Assembly: GCF_000758545.1 (NCBI RefSeq)
Contig: NZ_CP009279.1
Span: 806,001 to 870,000, forward strand
Reading direction: 5' to 3'
From: Paenibacillus sp. FSL H7-0737
GTDB taxonomy: Bacteria; Bacillota; Bacilli; Paenibacillales; Paenibacillaceae
Length of the DNA: 64,000 nt
The notes beneath the pieces were generated by a model. The model searched no databases, was not told where the DNA came from, and saw nothing but the letters and a program-made list of their open reading frames with translations. How positions within the stretch are numbered: position 1 is the first letter of the stretch; every line of letters begins with the position of its first letter. A program made the position numbers and the translations under genes. This document shows positions 8,174-16,122 of the stretch, in pieces.

Positions 8174-8351
8174 TTTTTTTTCTGAAAAGTTTCTGTATAT
8201 TCATCCAGTTCACAATAGGTTCATATAAGTGGTTTAACTTATGGGTATCAAGAGTTTAGTACGATATTTGGAGGAAGAAAACCCATGAAAAAAAGCAAAA
8301 GAAAATTTAGATTACCCGTTTTACAATGAATTACCTGTACAAATTCCTGTT

Positions 8352-9056
8352 ATGAAATGGCTCGTTGTAATGGTAGCGATTGTATTGGGATTTATCGCGT
8401 TGACCACTCGAATACCGTTTATCCCATTGAAAGTTAACGAATATTTAGCACCTATATTGTTCACGGGAATTCCGCTTGTTGCATTCATTTGGGCATCTAA
8501 GGGTCATGCGAATCACCTGTTTCGTAAAATTACAAAGAATGATGTTAAGTGGGGTGTGCTGTTCTTTATCTTTAATATAATTGCTACTCCGATTGTCGGT
8601 CTCATTCTAGTCTATGTAGTAAAAGTTAATACTGTAGCTGATGCGGTAGTTAATGTCTTTGCAGAACTTGATTCTCTTGGTAAAGTATTGATGTTTGTCA
8701 AAATGGGGATTCAACTTGTTGGTGAAGAATTGTTAACCATTTTACCATTCCTGTTTATATTGCAATTGTGTGTGGTGAATTTCAAGCTTTCTCGCAGAGC
8801 GGGAATCTGGATTGCATTTCTTGTTACAGCAGTGATCTTCGGAGCCATTCACCTACCAACCTATCATTGGAATCTCGTACAAGCACTTGTAGGTATTGGC
8901 CTTGTACGTCTTGTTCTTACAGGGGCTTATATGAAGACTAAGAATATTTGGGCATCTAGTATCGCGCATATTTTGAACGACTATGCAATTACATTGTTCA
9001 GCTTGCTTACAGCTTCGTCAGTAGCACCATTCATCATGCAGCATTTCATTCGTTGA
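8352..9056 (+). CDS. CPBP-family intramembrane metalloprotease, 5-prime end frameshifted
   Basis: The frame from 8352 encodes 234 residues with about seven membrane helices and the CPBP (Abi/CAAX-protease-like) motifs: GEELLTILPF (EE, motif 1; the usual Arg is missing), VIFGAIHLPTY (FxxxH, motif 2) and HILND (motif 3). The family cleaves peptides inside the membrane; bacteriocin self-immunity and processing are known roles. A strong GGAGG with ATG lies upstream at 8285, in another frame. Removing one A from the A7 run at 8288-8294 joins it to an open stretch reading DYPFYNELPVQIPVMKW, so the natural protein probably starts at 8285 and has 256 residues. Either a phase-variable tract, a real mutation or a base-calling error. 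Confidence 0.7.
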   Translation: MKWLVVMVAIVLGFIALTTRIPFIPLKVNEYLAPILFTGIPLVAFIWASKGHANHLFRKITKNDVKWGVLFFIFNIIATPIVGLILVYVVKVNTVADAVVNVFAELDSLGKVLMFVKMGIQLVGEELLTILPFLFILQLCVVNFKLSRRAGIWIAFLVTAVIFGAIHLPTYHWNLVQALVGIGLVRLVLTGAYMKTKNIWASSIAHILNDYAITLFSLLTASSVAPFIMQHFIR

Positions 9057-9103
9057 ATAAATCTGCCAATACTGGGTTTAATTAAGTAGAGTTGAATTTA
9101 TTG

Positions 9104-9146
9104 TTGACAATCCCATCGGATTAAAATATAGTAATCCTATCAGATT
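9104..9146 (+). promoter_or_regulatory. SigmaA promoter with two tandem palindromic operators for the sulfonate operon
   Basis: TTGACA (9104-9109), 17-base spacer, TATAGT (9127-9132). Two near-identical palindromes, AATCCCATCGGATT (9109-9122, in the spacer) and AATCCTATCAGATT (9133-9146, over the expected transcription start), repeat with a 24-bp period. Their placement fits repression. An Rrf2-type (CymR-like) sulfur regulator is a guess from the context. Confidence 0.6.
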
Positions 9147-9219
9147 AATACAAATTGCGAATATTTAAATTTAAGCGTTCAAATGTTTAAAACGGAATAT
9201 GCTGACTGGTTCAACCAGA

Positions 9220-9262
9220 GGCTCAGGGGACAAACGCTAGTCGTTGTCATCTGAGCCTTTTT
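9220..9262 (+). terminator. Leader hairpin with U-run (possible attenuator)
   Basis: GGCTCAG (9220-9226) pairs with CTGAGCC (9251-9257), with an inner GACAAACG/CGTTGTC helix, then TTTTT. It lies between the promoter at 9104 and the first transporter gene, so readthrough or antitermination would be needed. I saw no S-box or T-box consensus before it. Confidence 0.55.
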
Positions 9263-9309
9263 GGCGAACGATCACTTTCCCGTAATCATAACTAGTTGAG
9301 GTGAAGTCA

Positions 9310-10119
9310 ATGGCTGCTGCTGAAAAAATCAGGTTTGACAGTGTCACGAAAACGTTCAGTGTTCGAGATTCCAAGCAAAAGGAGGGAACAGGGCAATTCA
9401 CAGCGGTACAAGAGCTGGATTTTTCCGTAAGAGAAGGTGAATTTATAACGATAGTGGGTCCAAGTGGCTGCGGGAAATCAACTTTGCTTGATTTGATTAG
9501 TGGTTTATCGTCTCCCACACACGGTCGTATTTTAATAGATGGTCACCCCATAACAGGTCCAGGGCTTGATCGGGGTATTGTGTTTCAGCAGTATGCTTTA
9601 TTTCCATGGAAGACCGCGCGTGGCAATATTGAATTTGGCTTAGAAGCAAAGGGAATCCCAAAGCACGAACGTAGAGAGCAGGTTAGGCATTTTCTTTCAT
9701 TAGTTGGGCTTAGTGATTTCGGAGATCGTTATCCTCATGAGCTTTCCGGGGGGATGAAGCAGCGTGTAGCCATTGCCAGAAGTCTTGCCTTTAACCCAGA
9801 CGTCTTGTTAATGGATGAGCCTTTTGCCGCACTGGATGCCCAAACAAGAGAATCACTGCAAAGTGAGCTTTTACGAATTTGGCAGAAGACCCAAAAAACC
9901 ATCATTTTTATTACGCATGGTATTGATGAGGCCGTTTATCTTGGGGAGCGAGTAGTCGTCCTGACACCAGGACCCGGGACGGTGAGGAAGATTGTAAATA
10001 TTCCGCTAAAATCACGATTGGAAGATGCGGATATTCGCTCACATCCTGATTTTGTGAAGGCTCGGCATGAAGTGTGGGGTTATTTGCATGAACCTGAATA
10101 CAAAGGTGCGTATATTTAG
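9310..10119 (+). CDS. ssuB: ABC transporter ATP-binding protein, sulfonate/taurine (SsuB/TauB) type
   Basis: 269 residues from the ATG at 9310, with GAGGTG 6 bases upstream; a GTG at 9301 lies within that site. Walker A GPSGCGKST, Q-loop IVFQQYALFPW, signature LSGGMKQR, Walker B VLLMDEPFAALD and H-loop ITHGIDEAV are all intact. The FPWKT and THxxxEAVYLG features are typical of the nitrate/sulfonate/taurine import ATPases. It powers uptake through the permease and lipoprotein that follow. Transcription probably starts at the 9104 promoter. The exact substrate (alkanesulfonate or another organosulfur compound) is inferred from the downstream monooxygenase. Confidence 0.85.
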   Translation: MAAAEKIRFDSVTKTFSVRDSKQKEGTGQFTAVQELDFSVREGEFITIVGPSGCGKSTLLDLISGLSSPTHGRILIDGHPITGPGLDRGIVFQQYALFPWKTARGNIEFGLEAKGIPKHERREQVRHFLSLVGLSDFGDRYPHELSGGMKQRVAIARSLAFNPDVLLMDEPFAALDAQTRESLQSELLRIWQKTQKTIIFITHGIDEAVYLGERVVVLTPGPGTVRKIVNIPLKSRLEDADIRSHPDFVKARHEVWGYLHEPEYKGAYI

Positions 10120-10965
10120 TTGATAAAGGAGGGTATTCCCATCGAATCGGTAAAGACTGCTCATTCAACGTTACAGCTTAAGAAACGTAATCCTGTTTCT
10201 TTTTCCGGCGTGCTTAAGGTGTTTAAACAGTCTATTGTTTTAGTCTTATTGTTCTTACTATGGGAAATCGCACCACGGGCGGGCTTAGTTGACACAGCAT
10301 TTTTCCCACCTATTTCTGAGGTAATCACCGCCTTATGGAATTTGATAGCTTCAGGTGAGCTATTCACTCATTTCTTAGCGAGTATCATTCGCTCGTTCAG
10401 TGGATTTGCGTTAGCGGTAATAATTGCGATCCCGTTAGGATTACTGATTGGCTGGTATCCATTAGCTAGGGAGTTGTTAAATCCAGTGTTGGAGTTGTTC
10501 CGAAATACGGCTGCGCTCGCTTTACTTCCGGTATTTATGCTGCTGCTAGGGATTGGTGAGACATCTAAGATTACTATCGTCCTATTTGCTTGCACATGGC
10601 CTATTCTTCTAAATACGATTGCTGCTGTAGGTAACGTTGATCCCTTGCTTATAAAAGCGGCCAAATCCATGAATATTAAGTCGTTTAAGTTATTTCTAAA
10701 GGTGATTTTGCCGGCATCTGTGCCAACTATTTTTACAGGTATTCGGATGGCAGGAACAGGAGCGATATTAGTATTGATTGCTGCAGAGATGGTAGGGGCA
10801 AAAGAAGGCTTAGGGTATTTAATCACTTATTCTCAATATAACTTTCAAATCCCTCAAATGTACGCCGGTATATTAACCATTGCCTTATTGGGCTTGCTAA
10901 TCAACCAAGGCTTGACCTTGCTCGAGCGTAAATTTTCTAAATGGAAGCAACCGGTGAATGAATAG
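10120..10965 (+). CDS. ssuC: ABC transporter permease, SsuC type
   Basis: Up to 281 residues, six membrane helices and the EAA loop contacting the ATPase (AAKSMNIKSFKLFLKVILPASVPTIFTGI, about residues 185-212, given here only as the family landmark KVILPASVP). Length and motifs match BPD_transp_1 permeases of sulfonate importers. The start is unclear: the open frame begins with TTG at 10120 immediately after the previous stop, yet a clear AAGGAGG (10126-10132) lies inside it, 8 bases before an ATC (10141) and 2 before an ATT (10135). Either an unusual start codon is used or a normal ATG has mutated. Confidence 0.85.
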   Translation: MIKEGIPIESVKTAHSTLQLKKRNPVSFSGVLKVFKQSIVLVLLFLLWEIAPRAGLVDTAFFPPISEVITALWNLIASGELFTHFLASIIRSFSGFALAVIIAIPLGLLIGWYPLARELLNPVLELFRNTAALALLPVFMLLLGIGETSKITIVLFACTWPILLNTIAAVGNVDPLLIKAAKSMNIKSFKLFLKVILPASVPTIFTGIRMAGTGAILVLIAAEMVGAKEGLGYLITYSQYNFQIPQMYAGILTIALLGLLINQGLTLLERKFSKWKQPVNE

Positions 10966-11070
10966 AAGGATGATCTTGAATGATATTTTTTTATTATTAA
11001 TCCCAACTAAACCGCTTGAATTAATTTGTCATATAGAAATATACAATTCATTTGGAAAAGGAGAAGTGAG

Positions 11071-12078
11071 ATGAACAAAACAGTAGCACTGCTTATACTT
11101 GTAGGCTTGGTTAGTGGTATTTTATCTGGCTGCTCAGAGGGGAAGTCCTCCGCCAAAAGTGGAGAAGATCAGATCCTCCAATATCAATCTGCACCTGGAA
11201 GTGTCTCTTTCCCAGAGCTGGCGGCGGATTTAGGTTACTTAGGAGATTTGAAGCTAGAGTCTATAGGTGACAGCGTGGGTGGTCCGGAAAGCATTCAATT
11301 AACCGCGACGAAACAAATTGACTTTGGTGCAGCATTCAATGGAGCCATTATTAAATCTTACGCCAAGAACGTAAAAATAAAGTCGGTCATTGGCTCCTAT
11401 GGCAGTGATAAAAATACGTATGTAGGTGCATATGCCCTCGAGGGGGGAGCTATAAAGTCGGCTAAAGATTTTATTGGTAAAAAGGTAGGGGTGAATATTC
11501 TCGGTGCTCATTCGGAATTCGTCATTAAAGATTATTTACGCCAAGGCAACTTGACCGAAAAAGAAATTGAACAAGTAACCTTGGTTACAGTCCCAAGTTC
11601 TAGTGCAGAACAGATTCTGCGAAATCATCAGATCGATGTGGTTATGTTAAGCGGGATTGCCCGGGATCGGGCTTTAACAACAGGAGGGGTCGCAGAAATT
11701 TTCAAGGATATTGATGTGTTTGGGACAGAGTTTACTGCGGGTGATTACTTTTTCACAGATCAGTATATCAAGGATAATCCTAATACCGTCAGGCAATTTG
11801 TAGATGGAGTGGCTAAGGCGATTGAATGGGCCCGAACGACACCTAGGGAGGAAGTAATTAAACGATTCGAGGAAATTATTAATAAGCGTGAACGCAAGGA
11901 AACCACAGATAATCTTAAGTTTTGGAAGAGTACGGGCATCTCTGAAAAAGGCGGTGTGATCACACCATCGGAATACGATGTTTGGATTGATTGGCTTGTG
12001 GCAAATGGGGAGCTTAAAGAAGGCCAAGTGAAACCGGAAGAGTTATATACGAACGAATTTAATCCTTTTGCTAAATAA
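11071..12078 (+). CDS. ssuA: Substrate-binding lipoprotein, SsuA/NMT1-like
   Basis: 335 residues from the ATG at 11071, with AAAAGGAG 9 bases upstream. A lipoprotein signal ends in the lipobox LSGC (Cys about residue 21). The rest has the periplasmic-binding fold of the NMT1/SsuA group: YQSAPGSVSFPELAADLGYLGDL at the start of the first lobe, ESIQLTATKQIDFGAAF, and FIGKKVGVN before the hinge. It should capture the imported substrate outside the membrane for the SsuBC pair just upstream. The family covers sulfonates, taurine, nitrate and pyrimidines; neighbours favour an organosulfur compound. Confidence 0.82.
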   Translation: MNKTVALLILVGLVSGILSGCSEGKSSAKSGEDQILQYQSAPGSVSFPELAADLGYLGDLKLESIGDSVGGPESIQLTATKQIDFGAAFNGAIIKSYAKNVKIKSVIGSYGSDKNTYVGAYALEGGAIKSAKDFIGKKVGVNILGAHSEFVIKDYLRQGNLTEKEIEQVTLVTVPSSSAEQILRNHQIDVVMLSGIARDRALTTGGVAEIFKDIDVFGTEFTAGDYFFTDQYIKDNPNTVRQFVDGVAKAIEWARTTPREEVIKRFEEIINKRERKETTDNLKFWKSTGISEKGGVITPSEYDVWIDWLVANGELKEGQVKPEELYTNEFNPFAK

Positions 12079-12116
12079 TTTTCTATATAAGTTGAACCTA
12101 AAACAATCTAAAAAGG

Positions 12117-12253
12117 AAGAGTGGCGGAGGGGAAGTTTGGAACTGTAGGAGCGATAGCGCCCGCCTTTGTCACCGGATTTCAACTGTGAAACACGTAAAT
12201 AATCAAGAAATCTGGGGACAACAGCGGCCGGAAGTCCAAACATTCCCCGCAGT
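12117..12253. repeat. Dispersed structured repeat element, copy 1
   Basis: About 135 bases that closely match 31079-31209, sharing blocks such as TTTGGAACTGTAGGAGCG, CCGCCTTTGTC and ACAGCGGCCGGAAGTCC. The ends pair: GGGGAAGTTTGGA near 12129 with TCCAAACATTCCCC near 12234, and inner parts pair too (GATTTC with GAAATC), so the element can fold as one long imperfect hairpin. It sits between the binding protein and the monooxygenase genes, splitting the operon. No transposase or target duplication was seen. Confidence 0.75.
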
Positions 12254-12325
12254 CACGCACTTACCTTAATAGAGAAATCTTAAGCTCTACTCTCGGACAA
12301 AAATTAAACAATAGGAGTGATTAGC

Positions 12326-13684
12326 ATGACAAAAAAACAAATGAAACTCGGGGCATTCATTAATCTACCTGGTCATCATGTAGCAAGCTGGCGTCATCCT
12401 TCTTCAGGGGCAAGTCGGGCATTTGATTTGGAGTATTTAACGGAGATTGCACAAACGGCTGAGCGTGGTAAGTTCGACATGGTGTTTTTTGCAGATGTAT
12501 TGGGTCAAAAGCTTTCGGGAAATGCACAATCATCATTGAAGCTAGACCCCGTTATTATTATTTCGGCACTCGCAGCGGTAACTAAGAATATTGGGTTAAC
12601 GGCCACTTTGACGACTACCTATAACGATCCATACCATGTAGCGCGTAAATTTGCAGCTATTGATCATTTATCCAAGGGGCGTGCCGCCTGGAATGTAGTA
12701 ACATCAGCTAATGAGGGGGAAGCTCTCCTGTTTGGTAAGGATAAACATTTGCAGCATGCATCCCGCTATGAACGTGCAGAGGAATTTGTGGAGGTTGTCA
12801 AACAGCTCTGGTTATCCATTGAGTCTGAGGCGCTAGTCATCGATAAGGAACAAGGCCGGTATTTAAATGTAGACAAGGTACATCCTGTTGACCATGAAGG
12901 AGCCTGGTTTAAAGTGCAAGGTTCACTTGACTCATCCACAACACCACAAGGACATCCAGTGATAGTTCAAGCCGGGTCGTCTGAATCTGGAAAAGAACTG
13001 GCGGCGAAGACCGCGGAAGTTATTTTTACAGCATGGCAAACCCTTGAAGAAGCGCAAACCTTTTATCGGGATGTAAAGGGTCGGTTGGATAAATATGGAC
13101 GTAAGCCGGAGGACTTGAAGATCATGCCGGGTGTGTTTATTACTGTAGCGAAAACTGAGGAAGAAGCTTTGTTGAAACAGCAGCAATTAAACAGCTACAT
13201 TTTGCCTGAGGTAGGATTATCGTATTTGTCAGCTTTCACTAACATTGATCTGTCAGGGTATGATGTCGAAGAACCACTTCCGGAATTCAGTTCCATTGAA
13301 GATGAGACCAATCCGCGTATCCGCTACAACATTATTCGTGATATTGCCAAACGTGAAAATCTGCAATCCATACGTGCAATTTATGAACGGATCGCTGGAG
13401 CACGCGGACACCGGGAAATCGTTGGAACCCCTGAACAAATCGTAGATCAATTAGAAGAATGGTTCTTAAATGAAGGGGCAGATGGATTTAATGTGATGCC
13501 TCCCCATTTCCCAGAAGGTTTTAACGATATTGTTGAATTGGTAATTCCTGAACTACAGCGTAGGGGCTTATTCCGCACTGAATATGAGAGTAACACGCTT
13601 CGAGGAAATTTAGGACTATCTGTACCTGTTGTACCCACACTTGAAAAAGCACTAACCGTTGCGAGCACAGGAGGGAATGTGTAA
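12326..13684 (+). CDS. FMN-dependent LLM-class monooxygenase (NtaA/SnaA/DszA group)
   Basis: 452 residues from the ATG at 12326 (AGGAGTG 6 bases upstream). A bacterial luciferase-like TIM barrel: MKLGAFINLPGHHVASWRHP at the start, FDMVFFADVLG, TATLTTTYNDPYHVARKFAAIDHLSKGRAAWNVVTS landmarks, and VQAGSSESGKELAAK. Length and these motifs place it with the two-component monooxygenases NtaA, SnaA, DszA and DmoA, which use reduced FMN and oxygen to cleave C-N or C-S bonds. With the transporter before it and an FMN reductase after it (start overlapping its stop), it likely releases sulfite or another sulfur unit from the imported compound. It is not a close SsuD match by length. Confidence 0.88.
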   Translation: MTKKQMKLGAFINLPGHHVASWRHPSSGASRAFDLEYLTEIAQTAERGKFDMVFFADVLGQKLSGNAQSSLKLDPVIIISALAAVTKNIGLTATLTTTYNDPYHVARKFAAIDHLSKGRAAWNVVTSANEGEALLFGKDKHLQHASRYERAEEFVEVVKQLWLSIESEALVIDKEQGRYLNVDKVHPVDHEGAWFKVQGSLDSSTTPQGHPVIVQAGSSESGKELAAKTAEVIFTAWQTLEEAQTFYRDVKGRLDKYGRKPEDLKIMPGVFITVAKTEEEALLKQQQLNSYILPEVGLSYLSAFTNIDLSGYDVEEPLPEFSSIEDETNPRIRYNIIRDIAKRENLQSIRAIYERIAGARGHREIVGTPEQIVDQLEEWFLNEGADGFNVMPPHFPEGFNDIVELVIPELQRRGLFRTEYESNTLRGNLGLSVPVVPTLEKALTVASTGGNV

Positions 13685-14217
13685 TGAGCAAAGCAGTCAT
13701 TATTAATGGAGGAAATACTAGAAAGTCCCGGTTAACTGCTATCCATCAGCAGGTTGGAAGATTTTTAGAACAAGAGGGGATTGGGCATCATTCGATCTAT
13801 GTCCATGAGCTACCTGCAATTGATTTGCTTACGGCCAATTTTGCCAGCGAGGAGATTCTTGGGGCCAATGCGCTAGTGGAAGAAGCAGATATTGTTGTCA
13901 TATTAACGCCTATCTATAAAGCTTCCTATACGGGGATTTTAAAAACCTATTTAGATCTCCTTCCGCAAAAAGCGCTGGTTGATAAGCGAATTGTACCTAT
14001 TGCTATTGGGGGTTCGTTAGGTCATCTTCTAGCTATTGAATATGCATTGAAACCTGTATTATCCGTGCTGGGTGCTACTGAGATTTTTAATACGGTTTAT
14101 TTCTTAGATCGGCAAATAGAACGGTTAGAAGCAGATGGTTATCGTATTGATGAGGAAGCAGAGCAACGCCTAAATGTAGAATTACTAAAGCTTGCACCTG
14201 CAAAAATAATTAATTAA
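13684..14217 (+). CDS. ssuE: NAD(P)H-dependent FMN reductase, SsuE family
   Basis: 177 residues, flavodoxin-like fold: VIINGGNTRKSRLTAI is the phosphate-binding loop, and VVILTPIYKASYTGILKTYLDLLPQ with VPIAIGGSLGHLLAIEYALKPVL are typical of SsuE/MsuE. It supplies reduced FMN to the monooxygenase immediately upstream, whose stop overlaps this ATG (TAATGA), so both are made together. Length equals that of known SsuE proteins. Confidence 0.9.
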   Translation: MSKAVIINGGNTRKSRLTAIHQQVGRFLEQEGIGHHSIYVHELPAIDLLTANFASEEILGANALVEEADIVVILTPIYKASYTGILKTYLDLLPQKALVDKRIVPIAIGGSLGHLLAIEYALKPVLSVLGATEIFNTVYFLDRQIERLEADGYRIDEEAEQRLNVELLKLAPAKIIN

Positions 14218-14248
14218 GCTAGGGGAGCAGTAAGTAAGGGATTAACAT

Positions 14249-14278
14249 TAACGCAGCCTTTCGGGGTGGCGTTTTTTT
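14249..14278 (+). terminator. Intrinsic terminator of the sulfonate operon
   Basis: TAACGCAGCC, TTTC, GGGGTGGCGTT with one bulge, then seven T. Confidence 0.75.
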
Positions 14279-14496
14279 GTGTTGTGATTATTAACCCCAT
14301 GAACGATCGCTGAAAAAGGTCCTCCGTCTCCATTTGGTGAACTATAAGTTGTATGATGGTTTCTTAATCCCACAATTATCAAAACATTTGTTAATGGTTT
14401 GGGCTTTTCTACGTATTAACTTATGTAAGTTTCTTCACAACAAATTGCGCAATTTGTTTAGCTTTTCGATGAAGGTGAGGTGGAAGGAGGGTGAAG

Positions 14497-15075
14497 ATGG
14501 AAGTTATCCAGGGTACTGCGGACCGTTACAAGAATATCGAAAGATCACGTGGTGCCATGATGTCAAAAGAGGAATTTACCCGGATGTACGATACGTACTA
14601 CAAACGTGTTTACAAATATATTAGTTATCGTATTAATAACCACCACGTGTCGGAGGACATTTGTAGTCAGGTGTTTGAGACGGTGATGTGTAAGTATTAC
14701 AGCTTTTCAGAAGAAAAATCGAATTTTGAGGTTTGGTTGTTTGCCATTGTAAGGAACGCTGTGACGGATTACTTCCGGGGGCAGAAGAAAAGAAGCTACA
14801 CCTCACTAGATTCTTTGCTGGAGCTCATATTTCCCAAGCCGTCTCCGGAGGAACTGGCGATTCGTGAGGATAATAATCAAGCACTGTTTAAGGCGCTCTC
14901 CAAGCTGCGTGAGAAGGAACGTAATATCATTGCAATGAAATATGGGGCTGGGCTGAAAAATTCCGAAGTCGCACAGATCATGGGCGTCAGTGAGTCCAAT
15001 ATTGGTGTCGTATTGCATAGAAGTCTGAAGAAACTGCATATTTCCTTAAAAGCAGGAGGATTCAACCATGAATAA
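14497..15075 (+). CDS. Sigma-70 family (ECF-like) RNA polymerase sigma factor
   Basis: 192 residues from the ATG at 14497, with AAGGAGG about 6 bases upstream; a GTG at 14491 and an ATG at 14557 are alternatives. Region 2 covers about residues 25-90 (YDTYYKRVYKYISYRI, ...FEVWLFAIVRNAVTDYFR) and region 4 about 125-185 (LREKERNIIAMKYGAGLKNSEVAQIMGVSESNIGVVLHRSLKKL). No region 3, as in ECF sigma factors. Its stop overlaps the start of the next gene, a membrane protein likely to hold it inactive. The promoters it recognises are unknown. Confidence 0.88.
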   Translation: MEVIQGTADRYKNIERSRGAMMSKEEFTRMYDTYYKRVYKYISYRINNHHVSEDICSQVFETVMCKYYSFSEEKSNFEVWLFAIVRNAVTDYFRGQKKRSYTSLDSLLELIFPKPSPEELAIREDNNQALFKALSKLREKERNIIAMKYGAGLKNSEVAQIMGVSESNIGVVLHRSLKKLHISLKAGGFNHE

Positions 15076-15928
15076 GAAAAATGATGATCTCACAAAATTC
15101 AGCAAAACCATAGAACTGCTTGAGAATGTTGAACAGGATAACACTGCCGCCAAAGAAAGAATTTATAACCGTTTAGTATACAAGTTGGACCATGGAGCTC
15201 TTGAACTCAAATCAGAGAAAAAGGACGGGATAACGATGAAAAAAAGTAGCTGGAGAAATGCAATAGTGATTGGTAGTGCAGTAATTTGTCTAGGTGGCGC
15301 ATTCTCTGCAACCTCCTATGCACAGGATATGTTCCAATCGATCATGGCAAAGTTTGAAGTAGGAAATCTCGAAATCACGCAATACGATAAGGAAATCCCT
15401 TCGGCTGCACAGTCAATGACTCCATCTGAAGAGGGGAAAGGCGGGGAGAATGTTGCCATTGAATTGCCGGTTGCGGCCAAGTTGACCCTGGATGAAGCAC
15501 GTGCGGAGCTTGGAATGAACTTCCCGGCACCAACCTGGATGGCAGACTATGAGTTTGTGAATGTTGTTCTTCAGGGGACCAGCATGGTTGAAGTGCAGTA
15601 TAACTCCGGGGATAAAGCTGTTAATTTCCTAATCTCCAAGGGCGGCGACAATGGGATCAGTACTACGGAAGAAGTGAAGACAGAAGTAATTAACGGGACT
15701 AAGGTTTATTTTGCAAATGGAATTGTGATTTGGGAAAAAGATGGCTTTACCGTTGAACTGTATGCCCAAGAAGACTTTGACAAAGCCACACTTGGGAAGA
15801 TCATCGACAGTTTTAGCATCGGTGCTCCTGTACAGTCCTTAGGGACTGAAGAAGTGAAAGAGAATTTGCAGAAGAATGAAGGGGTAGTTGCAGCTCCAGC
15901 TTCGGTTCCGGTTGTAGATTCAAAATAA
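15068..15928 (+). CDS. Membrane protein with DUF4367, probable sigma-factor partner
   Basis: 286 residues: a cytoplasmic N-terminus of about 60 residues, one membrane helix near residues 62-82 (NAIVIGSAVICLGGAFSA), and an outside DUF4367-like domain near 135-255 (LDEARAELGMNFPAPTWM, then FTVELYAQEDFDKATLGKIIDSF). This architecture next to an ECF-like sigma gene, with overlapping start and stop, suggests an anti-sigma factor or cognate sensor. No zinc-binding HxxxCxxC anti-sigma motif is visible, so the binding mode would differ from ZAS proteins. Confidence 0.7.
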   Translation: MNKKNDDLTKFSKTIELLENVEQDNTAAKERIYNRLVYKLDHGALELKSEKKDGITMKKSSWRNAIVIGSAVICLGGAFSATSYAQDMFQSIMAKFEVGNLEITQYDKEIPSAAQSMTPSEEGKGGENVAIELPVAAKLTLDEARAELGMNFPAPTWMADYEFVNVVLQGTSMVEVQYNSGDKAVNFLISKGGDNGISTTEEVKTEVINGTKVYFANGIVIWEKDGFTVELYAQEDFDKATLGKIIDSFSIGAPVQSLGTEEVKENLQKNEGVVAAPASVPVVDSK

Positions 15929-15972
15929 GATGGTCTACTAAGGGTAGCGATGCCCATAGATACACATAAAGA

Positions 15973-16009
15973 AGACGCTAGGGGATTCCCCTGAGCGTCT
16001 TTTTTTTTA
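15973..16009 (+). terminator. Intrinsic terminator
   Basis: GACGCT-AG-GGG, ATT, CCC-CTG-AGCGTC followed by at least nine T. Confidence 0.85.
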
Positions 16010-16059
16010 CGAGGCTATATACTTCCAACCATTGCTAGCTTCCCAAAACAAAAGTATAA

Positions 16060-16077
16060 TTGAGAATAATTATCAAT
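16060..16077. promoter_or_regulatory. Fur box upstream of the AraC/binding-protein regulator
   Basis: TGAGAAT-A-ATTATCA, one base from the 7-1-7 Fur consensus TGATAAT-N-ATTATCA, directly after a TATAAT (16055-16060). Iron-dependent repression of the downstream regulator is expected. Confidence 0.85.
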
Positions 16078-16122
16078 CAGCGATTTCAATAAAATTCATC
16101 CAAGCAGTAAAGAGGTGACAGA

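Noticed and set aside
9147..9262. SAM (S-box) or cysteine T-box riboswitch before the sulfonate genes
   Set aside because: I could not find the conserved S-box core or the T-box AGGGTGGNACCGCG motif; only a leader hairpin with U-run is supported.
12043..12243. Small minus-strand protein beginning MFGLPAAVV within the repeat (also at 31035-31250)
   Set aside because: The frame follows from the repeated DNA, diverges outside the element, and has no ribosome site or coding bias; the shared unit is nucleic acid.
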